From Lachnospiraceae bacterium (GTDB lineage: Bacteria; Bacillota_A; Clostridia; Lachnospirales; Lachnospiraceae), in the NCBI GenBank assembly GCA_024684065.1, contig JAIKXO010000100.1, positions 1-21,955 on the forward strand: 21,955 nucleotides of DNA, in the 5' to 3' direction. Shown here piece after piece: positions 1 through 7,795 of the stretch (positions within the stretch are counted from its first letter, which is position 1; every line of letters begins with the position of its first letter). A program made the position numbers and the translations under genes. The notes below the pieces were generated by a model. It made no database searches. It saw nothing but the letters and a program-made list of their open reading frames with translations, and had not been told where the DNA came from.

Positions 1-302
1 TATCCGTTCTTATCCTCTGGTCTATGATACTGACCTACCACAGAACCTATGATTTTTTTGTGATAATAACCGTGCTGTCCTTCATGCACGTTCCAAAATG
101 CCCTGCATATATAAGGATATTATACTCTGCTGCTTTGATCGGGGTGTTCTTTGTTCTGCGGCTTTTTTCGGAATCTGTCCCCTCAAGGATCGCCGTCGGA
201 GCATTATATTATATATTAACAGTTTCAGTTACCATAGAGGCTTGCCGGCTCATAAACAGATACAGCGAAAAACCGGCTATGAAAGGAGAGATGGATGTCT
301 GA
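1..302 (+). CDS. C-terminal part of a polytopic membrane protein (possibly GT87/DUF2029-like glycosyltransferase)
   Basis: The frame is open from the left edge (reading from base 3) to a TGA at 300-302, so the gene begins outside the window. About 99 residues remain. They are very hydrophobic, with three probable membrane segments, and end in a short charged cytoplasmic tail. The segment WSMILTYHRTYDFFVIITVL resembles the 'YHRxYD' stretch I associate with GT87/DUF2029 polyprenyl-phosphate-dependent mannosyltransferase-type proteins. That family call is inference from a short motif. The stop overlaps the start of the following gtrA-like gene by 8 nt, so the two are probably translated together. 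Both neighbours and all genes to 10118 fit a surface-glycan locus. Confidence 0.55.
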   Translation, partial: SVLILWSMILTYHRTYDFFVIITVLSFMHVPKCPAYIRILYSAALIGVFFVLRLFSESVPSRIAVGALYYILTVSVTIEACRLINRYSEKPAMKGEMDV

Positions 303-798
303 AGACGCTAAAAGCGGAAAACTACTTAAACAGATCTTAAAATTCGGCGTTGTGGGAGGCCTGGCTTTCCTGATAGATTTTGCGGTATACACAATAGTCC
401 TTAAGCTCCTGCACTGGGAATACGGCTATATGGTAGCCGGTATCGCGGGCTTTTCAGTTTCCCTGATATTCAATTATATCGCAAGCATGAAATTCGTCTT
501 TGAATCAAAAGACGATATGGATAAAAAAAAGGAATTCTCGATATTTCTTATTCTGAGCCTTATCGGTATGGCTCTTAATTCACTGATCTTATGGCTTTAT
601 ATGGATGTCATGTATAAAAATTCCGATATTATACGGGCAGCGCACGATTCGCTTTTCGGGCTCCTCGACAGTATCCGCCTGAGAATTGCCAAAAGCCCTT
701 CCGAACTTGCCGCCTTAATGGCAAAGATAGTCGCAACTGCCATCGTAATGGTGTATAATTTTATTACGAGAAAAATATTCCTGGAGAAAAAAGAATAG
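295..798 (+). CDS. GtrA-like membrane protein
   Basis: A 167-residue protein matching the GtrA family in length and layout. It has four predicted membrane segments, at about residues 14-34, 42-62, 79-100 and 143-162. The opening KFGVVGGLAFLIDFAVYTIV and the FNYIASMKFVFESK stretch are typical of the family. GtrA proteins are thought to help flip polyprenyl-phosphate-linked sugars across the membrane for glycan decoration (known for phage/O-antigen glucosylation). The ATG has an AAAGGAGAG ribosome binding site about 6 nt upstream and overlaps the stop of the upstream gene. One unusual point is a loop of about 35 residues between segments 3 and 4 (residues 103-140). The usual partner, a GtrB-like GT2, is not adjacent, but DPM1-like GT2 genes lie at 2124 and, on the other strand, at 14717. 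Confidence 0.85.
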   Translation: MSEDAKSGKLLKQILKFGVVGGLAFLIDFAVYTIVLKLLHWEYGYMVAGIAGFSVSLIFNYIASMKFVFESKDDMDKKKEFSIFLILSLIGMALNSLILWLYMDVMYKNSDIIRAAHDSLFGLLDSIRLRIAKSPSELAALMAKIVATAIVMVYNFITRKIFLEKKE

Positions 799-842
799 AC
801 AGATCATGAAATTTCGATAATTTCCGCAAAGCGGTACTTTTT

Positions 843-907
843 CTGTTATTGCAGGGAAGCTTCGGTTCTGCCGGGAATATAACAGATATTTCAGGGGTAA
901 ATCCCCT
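843..907 (+). terminator. Stacked hairpins in the gtrA-lipoprotein gap, the last terminator-like
   Basis: The 133-bp gap between the GtrA-like gene and the lipoprotein gene contains a long imperfect hairpin closed by CTGTTAT (843-849) and ATAACAG (879-885). It is followed by a short hairpin AGGGG-TAAAT-CCCCT (893-907) that runs into TTTT. The second has the form of a weak intrinsic terminator or attenuator. A third small stem CCGC-AAA-GCGG lies just upstream, near 826-836. These could punctuate expression between the upstream membrane proteins and the secreted enzyme. Function is inferred from pairing only. Confidence 0.4.
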
Positions 908-931
908 TTTGCACAAAGGAGAGTAAATATT

Positions 932-2131
932 ATGAATATGAGAAAAAAAGCATTTACCGTTATACTACCGTTTCTTCTTGCAGTCGTCCTGTGGGGATGC
1001 GATGAAAACAGCCCTTCAGATACCATTACAATAGATATCCCCGCCAGTACGGAAAATGATATAACCGCCGGGGAACTCGGAACAAAAGAAGTGACGGAAG
1101 AGCAACCCGAGGAACAGCAACAGGAGCAGCAACAGGAAAATGAGGTTACCGTTAGCGGAAACGAAATAAACCCTTCCTCCGTTTCCGATAACCAGATAGA
1201 CGAAGAGATCAATGTCGTAGAGGAGGATAAGGTCAAAAAAACAGAGGACGGAAAGATTATCGTCGATCTTGTGATCTTCATGGGACAGAGTAATATGTCC
1301 GGTACCGGCGGAAATCCCAAATACGCCCCCACGGTTCCCGAGGGGCATGGATATGAGTTCAGGGCGGTCTCTGATCCTACAAGGCTGTATCCTATAACAG
1401 AACCATTTGGTATAAATGAAAACAATATAAACGGAATAATGGATTACGCAGTCGCAAAGAAAGGGAGTTTGGTATCCGCCTTTGCAAACAAATACTATGA
1501 AGAAACAGGCGTGCCGATAGTCGGGGTCTCCGCTTCGCAGGGAGGTACGGACACTCATTTCTGGATGAAAGAATCCACCGTTTCTGACCTTGTCGAAAGG
1601 GTACGCAGGGCACAGGTGTGGCTTGAAAGCAATAACTATTATATCAGAAAGCAGTATGCGCTCTGGCTTCAGGGTGAATCGGATTCTTTTCAGAATATCA
1701 CGATCGACGGATATAAACAGAATATGGACAATATAATAAGGCCCTTGTTCTTTGAGAAGATCCAGAAGGTTTTCATAATCACTACGGGCCGCAGCATTAC
1801 AAGCAAAGATTTCTATGATACGGTCATTGACGCCCAGATAGAGCTCTGCAAAGACAGCGGCTATTACGCTCTCGCCACGACCGTACTGTCCGCCGTAAGC
1901 ACCGAATATATGGTTGATGAGGTGCATTACAACCAGTCGGTTTTAAACCTCCTGGGAGAACAGTCAGCGGAAAGCGCCGCTTTCTATACAAACAACACCA
2001 GGGAAATGTGCCTTTATGATTATGAAAACCATGAAACCTATATACCTAATGGCTTTGATTATTCCGGAGAGGAGGAGGTCGAACCGCTTGACGTTAACAA
2101 CGAATGCGGTCTGACAAAGTATTATGACTAA
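932..2131 (+). CDS. Secreted lipoprotein with SGNH/sialate O-acetylesterase-like domain
   Basis: A 399-residue protein. Residues 1-23 form a lipoprotein signal peptide (positive MNMRKK, hydrophobic core, cleavage before Cys23 in VVLWGC; Trp at -2 is not the classic lipobox). Residues about 24-110 are a polar, Glu/Gln-rich, low-complexity linker, consistent with spanning the wall. From about residue 113 it resembles the sialate O-acetylesterase (SASA/DUF303) branch of SGNH hydrolases: GQSNMSG with candidate nucleophile Ser120, a Gly-containing block (SASQGGTDT), the LQGESD block at about 246-251, and the catalytic pair Asp329/His332 in DEVHYN. It probably removes acyl groups from an extracellular glycan; the substrate is unknown. 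Its place inside a polysaccharide locus suggests it edits O-acetylation of that polymer. AAAGGAG precedes the ATG; a start at 938 is also possible. The stop overlaps the next GT2 gene by 8 nt. Confidence 0.82.
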   Translation: MNMRKKAFTVILPFLLAVVLWGCDENSPSDTITIDIPASTENDITAGELGTKEVTEEQPEEQQQEQQQENEVTVSGNEINPSSVSDNQIDEEINVVEEDKVKKTEDGKIIVDLVIFMGQSNMSGTGGNPKYAPTVPEGHGYEFRAVSDPTRLYPITEPFGINENNINGIMDYAVAKKGSLVSAFANKYYEETGVPIVGVSASQGGTDTHFWMKESTVSDLVERVRRAQVWLESNNYYIRKQYALWLQGESDSFQNITIDGYKQNMDNIIRPLFFEKIQKVFIITTGRSITSKDFYDTVIDAQIELCKDSGYYALATTVLSAVSTEYMVDEVHYNQSVLNLLGEQSAESAAFYTNNTREMCLYDYENHETYIPNGFDYSGEEEVEPLDVNNECGLTKYYD

Positions 2132-2909
2132 AGACAGAATATTACTTTTCATACCTGCCTATAATTGCGAAAAACAGATAATCCGTGTTTTGGGCCAGCT
2201 TGACAATGATATCATGAGATATATCGAGCATGTTATCGTAGTAAATAACCTGAGCACCGATTCCACTGAAGAAGTTGTCCGATCATTTATGAAGAAGCAT
2301 CCGGATATTCCTCTCACCCTGCTTAGAAATAACGAAAACTACGGGCTGGGCGGATCTCATAAGGTTGCCTTTCAATACGCTGTAAAAGAGGGCTTTGACT
2401 ATATAATCGTGCTTCACGGAGATGACCAGGGAACGCTTTCCGACTTCATCCCCATCCTTAAGCATAAGGTATATAAAAAGCATGATTCCGTTCTCGGTGC
2501 CAGATTTATGCGAGAATCAAGGTTAAAGGGATATTCGCGTTTCAGGACCTTCGGAAATATCGTTTATAATTTCCTTTTTGCCTTTGTTGTAAGAAAAAAG
2601 ATCTATGACCTCGGTTCAGGACTTAACATGTATTCTACGGAAAGTCTCAGGGACGGATATTATATGGGATTTCCCGACAATCTGATGTTTAATTATGCCA
2701 TGATACTGGCAAGTGAATTCTATGACCAGGATATTGTTTTTTTCCCTGTCTCCTGGAGGGAGGATGACCAGAAAAGTAATGTAAAAATGCTCAGTCAGGC
2801 AGTGACGGTACTTAAGATGCTTTTTAAATATTACCATGACCCTTCCATTATCACAGAGGATTTCAGAGAACGCAGGATTGAAGTCTATGGAGCAAAAGAA
2901 ATAGATTAA
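2124..2909 (+). CDS. Glycosyltransferase family 2 (DPM1/polyprenyl-phosphate type)
   Basis: A 261-residue GT-A fold enzyme. LLFIPAYNCEKQI is the first strand and NLSTDSTEEV the nucleotide-binding loop. LHGDDQG puts metal-binding acidic residues at Asp100 and Asp101, and a GSGLNMYS stretch follows the acceptor region. The overall arrangement resembles dolichyl/polyprenyl-phosphate sugar synthases and related GT2 enzymes. Unlike many of these it has no C-terminal membrane segments, so it probably works at the inner membrane face with partner membrane proteins. It starts within the last codons of the lipoprotein gene (ATGACTAA overlap), implying translational coupling, and is followed after one base by the LPG-synthase-TM-like gene. 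The sugar donor cannot be told from sequence. Confidence 0.85.
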   Translation: MTKDRILLFIPAYNCEKQIIRVLGQLDNDIMRYIEHVIVVNNLSTDSTEEVVRSFMKKHPDIPLTLLRNNENYGLGGSHKVAFQYAVKEGFDYIIVLHGDDQGTLSDFIPILKHKVYKKHDSVLGARFMRESRLKGYSRFRTFGNIVYNFLFAFVVRKKIYDLGSGLNMYSTESLRDGYYMGFPDNLMFNYAMILASEFYDQDIVFFPVSWREDDQKSNVKMLSQAVTVLKMLFKYYHDPSIITEDFRERRIEVYGAKEID

Positions 2910-2910
2910 T

Positions 2911-3699
2911 ATGTTGCAGGCTTTATCATACATAGTCGTAGGGCTGATGATCGTCGCTCTTTTTCTTCTCATACATATATGCAAGATGATGAGGATGTAT
3001 TTAGTCCTGATAGACACGAAAATTGAATTCAGACGGTTTACCTTTGCCTACTTCAGAACCACTCTGATAAACCTTGTAATACCCTTCAAGCTGGGAGAGA
3101 TCTACAGGGCTGTTGTTTTTTACAGACTTTCAGGAAGCCTCAAGATAGGTGTGTTAAGCGTGATCGTCGACAGGTTTTTTGATACCCTGGCCCTGGTGCT
3201 TATAATCATTCCGCTTATACTCCTGTATCCTGATACGCTTTCCTTTGTTACCGTAATGCTCTCGGTGTTTCTGGTGGTTATTGTATTTATTTACAGAGTA
3301 TTTCCTCCTGCATACAGGTACCTTAATAATTATATCATCATTAACCGTACTTCAAAAAGATCCATGGCTGTCCTCAGGGTTCTCTCAATCCTCAGGGTCT
3401 GGTATGATTATGTCAGGAATCTTGTAAGCGGCAGATACTCGGTCATGCTCCTTCTTTCCTTCGGGGCATGGATCGTGGAGGGCATTCTTCTTCTCATCCT
3501 TTCAAGGTATGTAGGAATAAGTTTCGGCGCCAGGGAATTCTGTGAATATATCACTTCCATCCTTTCGTCCGGGCATGAAACAAGCATACAAAAGCCATAT
3601 ACCTGGATGTGCATAGTTCTGATCGCTGTCATGACGATAATAAGCGGAACAGTATATTTTATAAAAGGCGGAAAACCGTCTGAAAGGCCCGGCTCATGA
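2911..3699 (+). CDS. Lysylphosphatidylglycerol synthase TM-region/flippase-like membrane protein
   Basis: A 262-residue polytopic membrane protein with about six to seven hydrophobic segments. The stretch NLVIPFKLGEIYRAVVFYRL is the diagnostic 'lvPxxlGE-xR' signature of the LPG_synthase_TM (UPF0104) family, followed by VDRFFDTLAL. In MprF this domain flips lysyl-phosphatidylglycerol; stand-alone members commonly sit in surface-glycan loci and are proposed to be flippases or polyprenol-linked transport factors. No C-terminal aminoacyltransferase domain is present, so lipid lysinylation is not expected. At 262 residues it is somewhat short for the family (usually around 300 or more), and the region after residue 205 (SFGAREFCEYITS) looks compressed. 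The ATG is one base after the preceding stop with no convincing ribosome binding site, so it probably depends on coupling. It overlaps the next gene by 4 nt. Confidence 0.75.
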   Translation: MLQALSYIVVGLMIVALFLLIHICKMMRMYLVLIDTKIEFRRFTFAYFRTTLINLVIPFKLGEIYRAVVFYRLSGSLKIGVLSVIVDRFFDTLALVLIIIPLILLYPDTLSFVTVMLSVFLVVIVFIYRVFPPAYRYLNNYIIINRTSKRSMAVLRVLSILRVWYDYVRNLVSGRYSVMLLLSFGAWIVEGILLLILSRYVGISFGAREFCEYITSILSSGHETSIQKPYTWMCIVLIAVMTIISGTVYFIKGGKPSERPGS

Positions 3700-5150
3700 A
3701 AAAACAGATCACGATAATATATGATGATTTAAGACCGGTTTCTTCGGAAATAAGATCGATAACAGGTAAGAACAGCTTTGGCGCTACAATCTTAAAAAGA
3801 AAGACCTTCAGGGAAAGAACGGCCGAGCTTATAACGAAAATTGAGATTGTCGCCCAGGCAGTTTCAATAAGCGTCCCACAAAAGGCTTCATTTCCTGAGA
3901 TAAAAGACAAGTGCCTTCCGGTTGTACGTCTGTTTTCCGATTTCATAATAAACGATCTGAATAAAATTGAAATACTTTTTGAAAAAGCCTGTTACGCGGA
4001 CCGGATATACCGGATAAAAGACGATTATGAAAACGACGCTTCAAAAAAGCATGCGGAAATAAAACGTTCAGGAGGCCTGTGCGCTGTAATCTACCCTTCT
4101 TATGAGCTCTACCGCGACAATGCGGATGAAGAAGAGCTTTCATCCTTTCCTGAGATCATTACCGAAGCGTTTATCGATCTTTCCGATATGAATAACTTCA
4201 GGCAGTATATTACCAGCGGTTTTGATGCCAGATTTTTTAATGCTCTCTCCGGTGATGAATACACCGTTGTAAAAAGCTCCTCAAATAAAAAGAAGATAAA
4301 GGCGGAATATGAATATTACAGGCTTTTGCCTGAAGAAATGCGGATGTGGTATGCACTGGCTTTTAACTACAGGGAAACGGAGTCGGAAGCATCATATACA
4401 ATGGAGCGCTTTCATTTCACCGATCTGGCCATACGCTATGTCCATGGAGCTATCGATGAAACGGAATTCTCCAAGATAATGGACAAGCTTTTTTTCTTTT
4501 TAAAATCCAGAAAGAAAAAAAGTGTCAGCAGCGAAGAATACGACAGACATCTTAAGGTCCTTTACGTTGACAAGGTCAAAAACAGGATAGAAGAATTAAA
4601 ATCAATGGATGAATTTGCCGGTATTGAATCCCTTTTAAGAACCGGTACAGACTTAGGCGGGATAGACCAAATCGTACAGAGATATTATTCTCTTTATGAA
4701 AAAATGATGGAAGGGCGGACCTTCGAGCACTGCCTCACCGTTGGACACGGTGATCTATGCTTTTCCAACATCCTGTATAATAAAGAGTCTGAAGTCCTTA
4801 AGCTTATAGATCCCAAAGGAGCTCTCAGTGAAGAGGAGCTTTATATGAATCCATATTACGACCTCTGTAAATTATCCCACTCCATTTGCGGATCTTATGA
4901 TTACTTTAACAGCGGACTGTTCGAGATAACCCTGTCAGATGAAAACAGGCTGAAGCTTTCCATAGATTCCGATAATGGAAGATACATTAAGATCTTTTCT
5001 GACAAGGCTCAGGAATACGGTTATGATTTCAGTCTGATCCGACTTTACGAAGCCTCCCTTTTTTTATCCATGCTTCCTCTTCATATTGACAGGAAGAAAA
5101 AAGTACTTGGTTTTATATTGAACGCGGTAAAGATAATGGATGCTTTATGA
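3696..5150 (+). CDS. Protein with aminoglycoside-phosphotransferase-like kinase domain and unknown N-terminal domain
   Basis: A 484-residue soluble protein. The C-terminal part (about 175-484) has the landmarks of the APH/choline-kinase fold: a candidate ATP-anchoring Lys193 in VVKSSSNKKK with Glu204 in the following helix, the catalytic loop HGDLCFSN (His351, Asp353, Asn358), and the metal-binding IDPKG (Asp372) followed by NPYYDLCKL. All key residues are present, so it could be an active small-molecule or sugar kinase. Residues 1-175 resemble nothing I can name; they alternate strands and helices and could be a degenerate transferase fold. It overlaps its neighbours by 4 nt (ATGA) and 11 nt at most, so it is firmly within the glycan operon. 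A role phosphorylating a sugar, polyol or lipid-linked intermediate is inference. No signal peptide or membrane segment is visible. Confidence 0.65.
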   Translation: MKKQITIIYDDLRPVSSEIRSITGKNSFGATILKRKTFRERTAELITKIEIVAQAVSISVPQKASFPEIKDKCLPVVRLFSDFIINDLNKIEILFEKACYADRIYRIKDDYENDASKKHAEIKRSGGLCAVIYPSYELYRDNADEEELSSFPEIITEAFIDLSDMNNFRQYITSGFDARFFNALSGDEYTVVKSSSNKKKIKAEYEYYRLLPEEMRMWYALAFNYRETESEASYTMERFHFTDLAIRYVHGAIDETEFSKIMDKLFFFLKSRKKKSVSSEEYDRHLKVLYVDKVKNRIEELKSMDEFAGIESLLRTGTDLGGIDQIVQRYYSLYEKMMEGRTFEHCLTVGHGDLCFSNILYNKESEVLKLIDPKGALSEEELYMNPYYDLCKLSHSICGSYDYFNSGLFEITLSDENRLKLSIDSDNGRYIKIFSDKAQEYGYDFSLIRLYEASLFLSMLPLHIDRKKKVLGFILNAVKIMDAL

Positions 5151-5223
5151 TCCGATAAATCTTTCCTTTTCTTTAGTATTTACCGGATATAACCGGCTCG
5201 CACCTGACCCTGGAGGACAAAAT

Positions 5224-6732
5224 ATGAATCTTCTTGAAGGTTTAGTACAAAATCTGAATGATCAAAACAGGAAACGTTTTGTAAGCTACTTAAAGCGTAA
5301 CGGCTTCAAGGCTTCATATTATAAGGTAATAGAAAAGCTCAAATGGGAAAGGGCCGAAGGGAACGGATCTGATTATGATAAGCAAAAGCCGGATGAGGAT
5401 GAACTGGCCAGGCAAAGATGCACCGAGTTTCCATACAAATACAAAATCAGCATCGTTGTCCCTGCTTATGAAACAAATACGGCTTTCCTAAAGCAAATGC
5501 TCAGCTCCGTACTTAAGCAGACTTATACGGAGTGGGAGCTTTGCATAGCTGACGGCAGCAAATCCGACAATGTACAGAATGTCGTCATGGACACCATAGG
5601 AAGGAACAATGATCAGCTCATAGGCAGCAAGATAAAGTATCAGCGCCTCAGAGAAAACAAGGGTATATCCGGAAATACCAATGCCGCGCTTTCAATGGCT
5701 AACGGCGATTATATCGGTTTTCTCGATCATGATGACGTGCTTACCCCCGATGCCCTTTATGAAACTGTAAAGGCTCTGAATGATACAGTATATAAAAGCG
5801 GAAATATCACCCTTAACAGGACTCATCTGTTATATTCGGATGAAGACAAGATAAACGAAGATGTTTCCCGTTATTTTGATACTCATATAAAACCCGGATT
5901 TGATATAGACCTTATAAGAAGCAATAACTATATCTGTCATTTCCTTGTTGTTTCATCGGAGGTCATAAAAAAGACCGGAGGATTCCTTAAGGAATATGAC
6001 GGGGCTCAGGATCATGACCTGATATTCCGCTGTATAGAACAACTTGATCCTTCGAATATACGTCATATCCCAAAAATCCTTTACCATTGGCGGGCCCACG
6101 AGGTTTCAACTGCCCTGAGCCCTGATAACAAGCTATATGCCTATGAGGCAGGAAAACGGGCTATAGAGGATCATCTCAAAAGATGCGGCCTGAAGGCAAG
6201 GGTCTTATATACCGAACACCTTGGCTTCTTCAGGGTCAGATACGATCCGTCAGATCTGAGATATATTTCCATGACACCCGGCGAATTAGCGCTTTATAAT
6301 GCGGATATGCTTGAAAGCCTTCCTGCTGATGCTATCATGCTGATAGACAGCAAGGTTAAGCCCATCGGAAGCGACTGCATTGAAGAGCTTTTGGGAAATA
6401 TGGTCAGGGAAGAGGTTGGCGCCGTCGGAGGAAAGCTGCTTTCTAAGGATGGCAGGGTTGACAATGCCGGTTTCATGTATGATGACTCCGGAAAGCTTAA
6501 ACCCCGTTTCAAAGGGATGAACAGTCATTTTTCCGGATATATGCACAGGGCATCCATACAGAACAGGGTCGACAGGCTGGATAAAAACTGTATCATGCTG
6601 AAAAAGAGCGCCCTTATGGAATGGCTGTCGGATGGTAATTCCTTAGACCTCAAAAAAGATTTCAATAAAAACCGCCTTCCGGAAAAATACATTTATGTAT
6701 ACGATCCTTTTGCAAAATTCCGCCGGATCTAA
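5224..6732 (+). CDS. Tandem GT2 glycosyltransferase (second domain degenerate)
   Basis: I start this gene at the ATG at 5224 because GGAGGA (5212-5217) lies 6 nt upstream. An in-frame ATG at 5140 would add 28 residues of poor quality and has no ribosome binding site. The product is 502 residues. The first GT-A domain (about 60-320) is complete: ISIVVPAYE, an ADGSKSD loop, FLDHDD (Asp168-Asp171), YSDEDKI, and the acceptor-side GAQDHDLIFRC and LYHWRAH. It resembles O-antigen/rhamnan GT2 enzymes. The C-terminal part (about 330-502) aligns by eye to the later half of a second GT2 domain (EEVGAVGGKLLSKDGRVDNAG). However, its N-terminal nucleotide-binding strands are missing and the expected acidic motif reads LIDSKV, so it is probably catalytically dead. 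It may serve in assembly or polymer-length control. Confidence 0.8.
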   Translation: MNLLEGLVQNLNDQNRKRFVSYLKRNGFKASYYKVIEKLKWERAEGNGSDYDKQKPDEDELARQRCTEFPYKYKISIVVPAYETNTAFLKQMLSSVLKQTYTEWELCIADGSKSDNVQNVVMDTIGRNNDQLIGSKIKYQRLRENKGISGNTNAALSMANGDYIGFLDHDDVLTPDALYETVKALNDTVYKSGNITLNRTHLLYSDEDKINEDVSRYFDTHIKPGFDIDLIRSNNYICHFLVVSSEVIKKTGGFLKEYDGAQDHDLIFRCIEQLDPSNIRHIPKILYHWRAHEVSTALSPDNKLYAYEAGKRAIEDHLKRCGLKARVLYTEHLGFFRVRYDPSDLRYISMTPGELALYNADMLESLPADAIMLIDSKVKPIGSDCIEELLGNMVREEVGAVGGKLLSKDGRVDNAGFMYDDSGKLKPRFKGMNSHFSGYMHRASIQNRVDRLDKNCIMLKKSALMEWLSDGNSLDLKKDFNKNRLPEKYIYVYDPFAKFRRI

Positions 6733-6771
6733 ATTATTAATTTTAGATTTAATTATTTGAAAAGCCTTAAA

Positions 6772-7755
6772 ATGATTGAACTGCACAACAATAACGGATA
6801 TAAAATAATAGATGTTATTATTCCGAATTACAACGGCGGAAAATACCTGGAAGACTGCCTCGCCTCCCTGAGAGAACAGACCTTTAAACATTTTTCAGTC
6901 TTTGTTATCGACAACGCTTCAACTGACGGAAGCGACCTGATCGTGAAAGACAGGTTCCCGGAATATAACATTATCCGCCTGGACAAAAATTACGGCTTTG
7001 CCCGGGCTGTCAACGAGGGTATCAGGCAATCCGATGCAGAATATATTATTCTGTTAAACAATGATGTCATTGTTAATAAAAAATTTATTGAAAATTTATA
7101 TAAAGCAATAGATAATAGTAACAATGTGTTCTCATATCAGGCGAAAATGCTGAACATGTTCGCCCGTGACAGAATAGATTCCGCCGGTGATCTGTATTGT
7201 GCGTTAGGCTGGGCTTTTGCCCTCGGAAAGGATCAAAGCTCCCATAAATATGATAAGGAGGCAACGATCTTCTCATCCTGTGCCGGGGCGGCGATCTACA
7301 GACGCAGGCTTTTTGATGCAACAGGATATTTCGACGAAAAACATTTTTGTTATCTGGAGGATGTGGATCTCTCATTCAGGGCAAGAATTAACGGATATTC
7401 CAACCGCTTCTGCCCTGACGCCATTGTTTATCATGCGGGAAGCGGCACCTCCGGGTCAAGACATAATGAATTTAAGGTTTTTTTAGCCGCAAGAAACAAT
7501 ATATATCTGCTGTATAAGAACCTTCCGCCGATAATGCTTTTTATAAACCTGCCCTTGTTATTGGCAGGGCATCTTATAAAATTTGGGTATTTTATAAAAA
7601 AGGGATTTGGAAGAGCTTATTTTAAGGGCATTGTCAAGGGCTTTTGCCTGTGCAGGGAGAATAAAAGAGTCGTTTTCAAAAAAGGCAGTTTCCCGAACTA
7701 TTTAAAGATCCAAAAAGAACTGTGGATCAACACCATACGAAGGATAACCGGATAG
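6772..7755 (+). CDS. Glycosyltransferase family 2, WbbL/rhamnosyltransferase-like
   Basis: A 327-residue GT2 of the COG1216 type. VIIPNYNGGKYLEDCL is the first strand region, IDNASTDGS the nucleotide loop, LLNNDV the metal-binding motif (Asp98), and YLEDVDLSFRARINGY the late ED-containing acceptor motif. A hydrophobic, basic C-terminal tail (about 240-285) probably attaches it to the membrane. The family commonly transfers rhamnose or related deoxyhexoses, but the donor is not determined here. The start is uncertain: an in-frame TTG lies at 6757 and an ATG at 6772, neither with a good ribosome binding site. I prefer the ATG. It follows the tandem GT2 after a 39-bp AT-rich gap. Confidence 0.82.
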   Translation: MIELHNNNGYKIIDVIIPNYNGGKYLEDCLASLREQTFKHFSVFVIDNASTDGSDLIVKDRFPEYNIIRLDKNYGFARAVNEGIRQSDAEYIILLNNDVIVNKKFIENLYKAIDNSNNVFSYQAKMLNMFARDRIDSAGDLYCALGWAFALGKDQSSHKYDKEATIFSSCAGAAIYRRRLFDATGYFDEKHFCYLEDVDLSFRARINGYSNRFCPDAIVYHAGSGTSGSRHNEFKVFLAARNNIYLLYKNLPPIMLFINLPLLLAGHLIKFGYFIKKGFGRAYFKGIVKGFCLCRENKRVVFKKGSFPNYLKIQKELWINTIRRITG

Positions 7756-7795
7756 AACCTCGCAATCATCCGGATTTTTACAGGTAAGATTTGTT

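Noticed and set aside
715..1927. Long minus-strand open frames opposite the gtrA end and the lipoprotein gene
   Set aside because: Their low-complexity Ser/Cys/Leu runs are the complement of the Glu/Gln-rich linker, and no ribosome binding site or family pattern is present.
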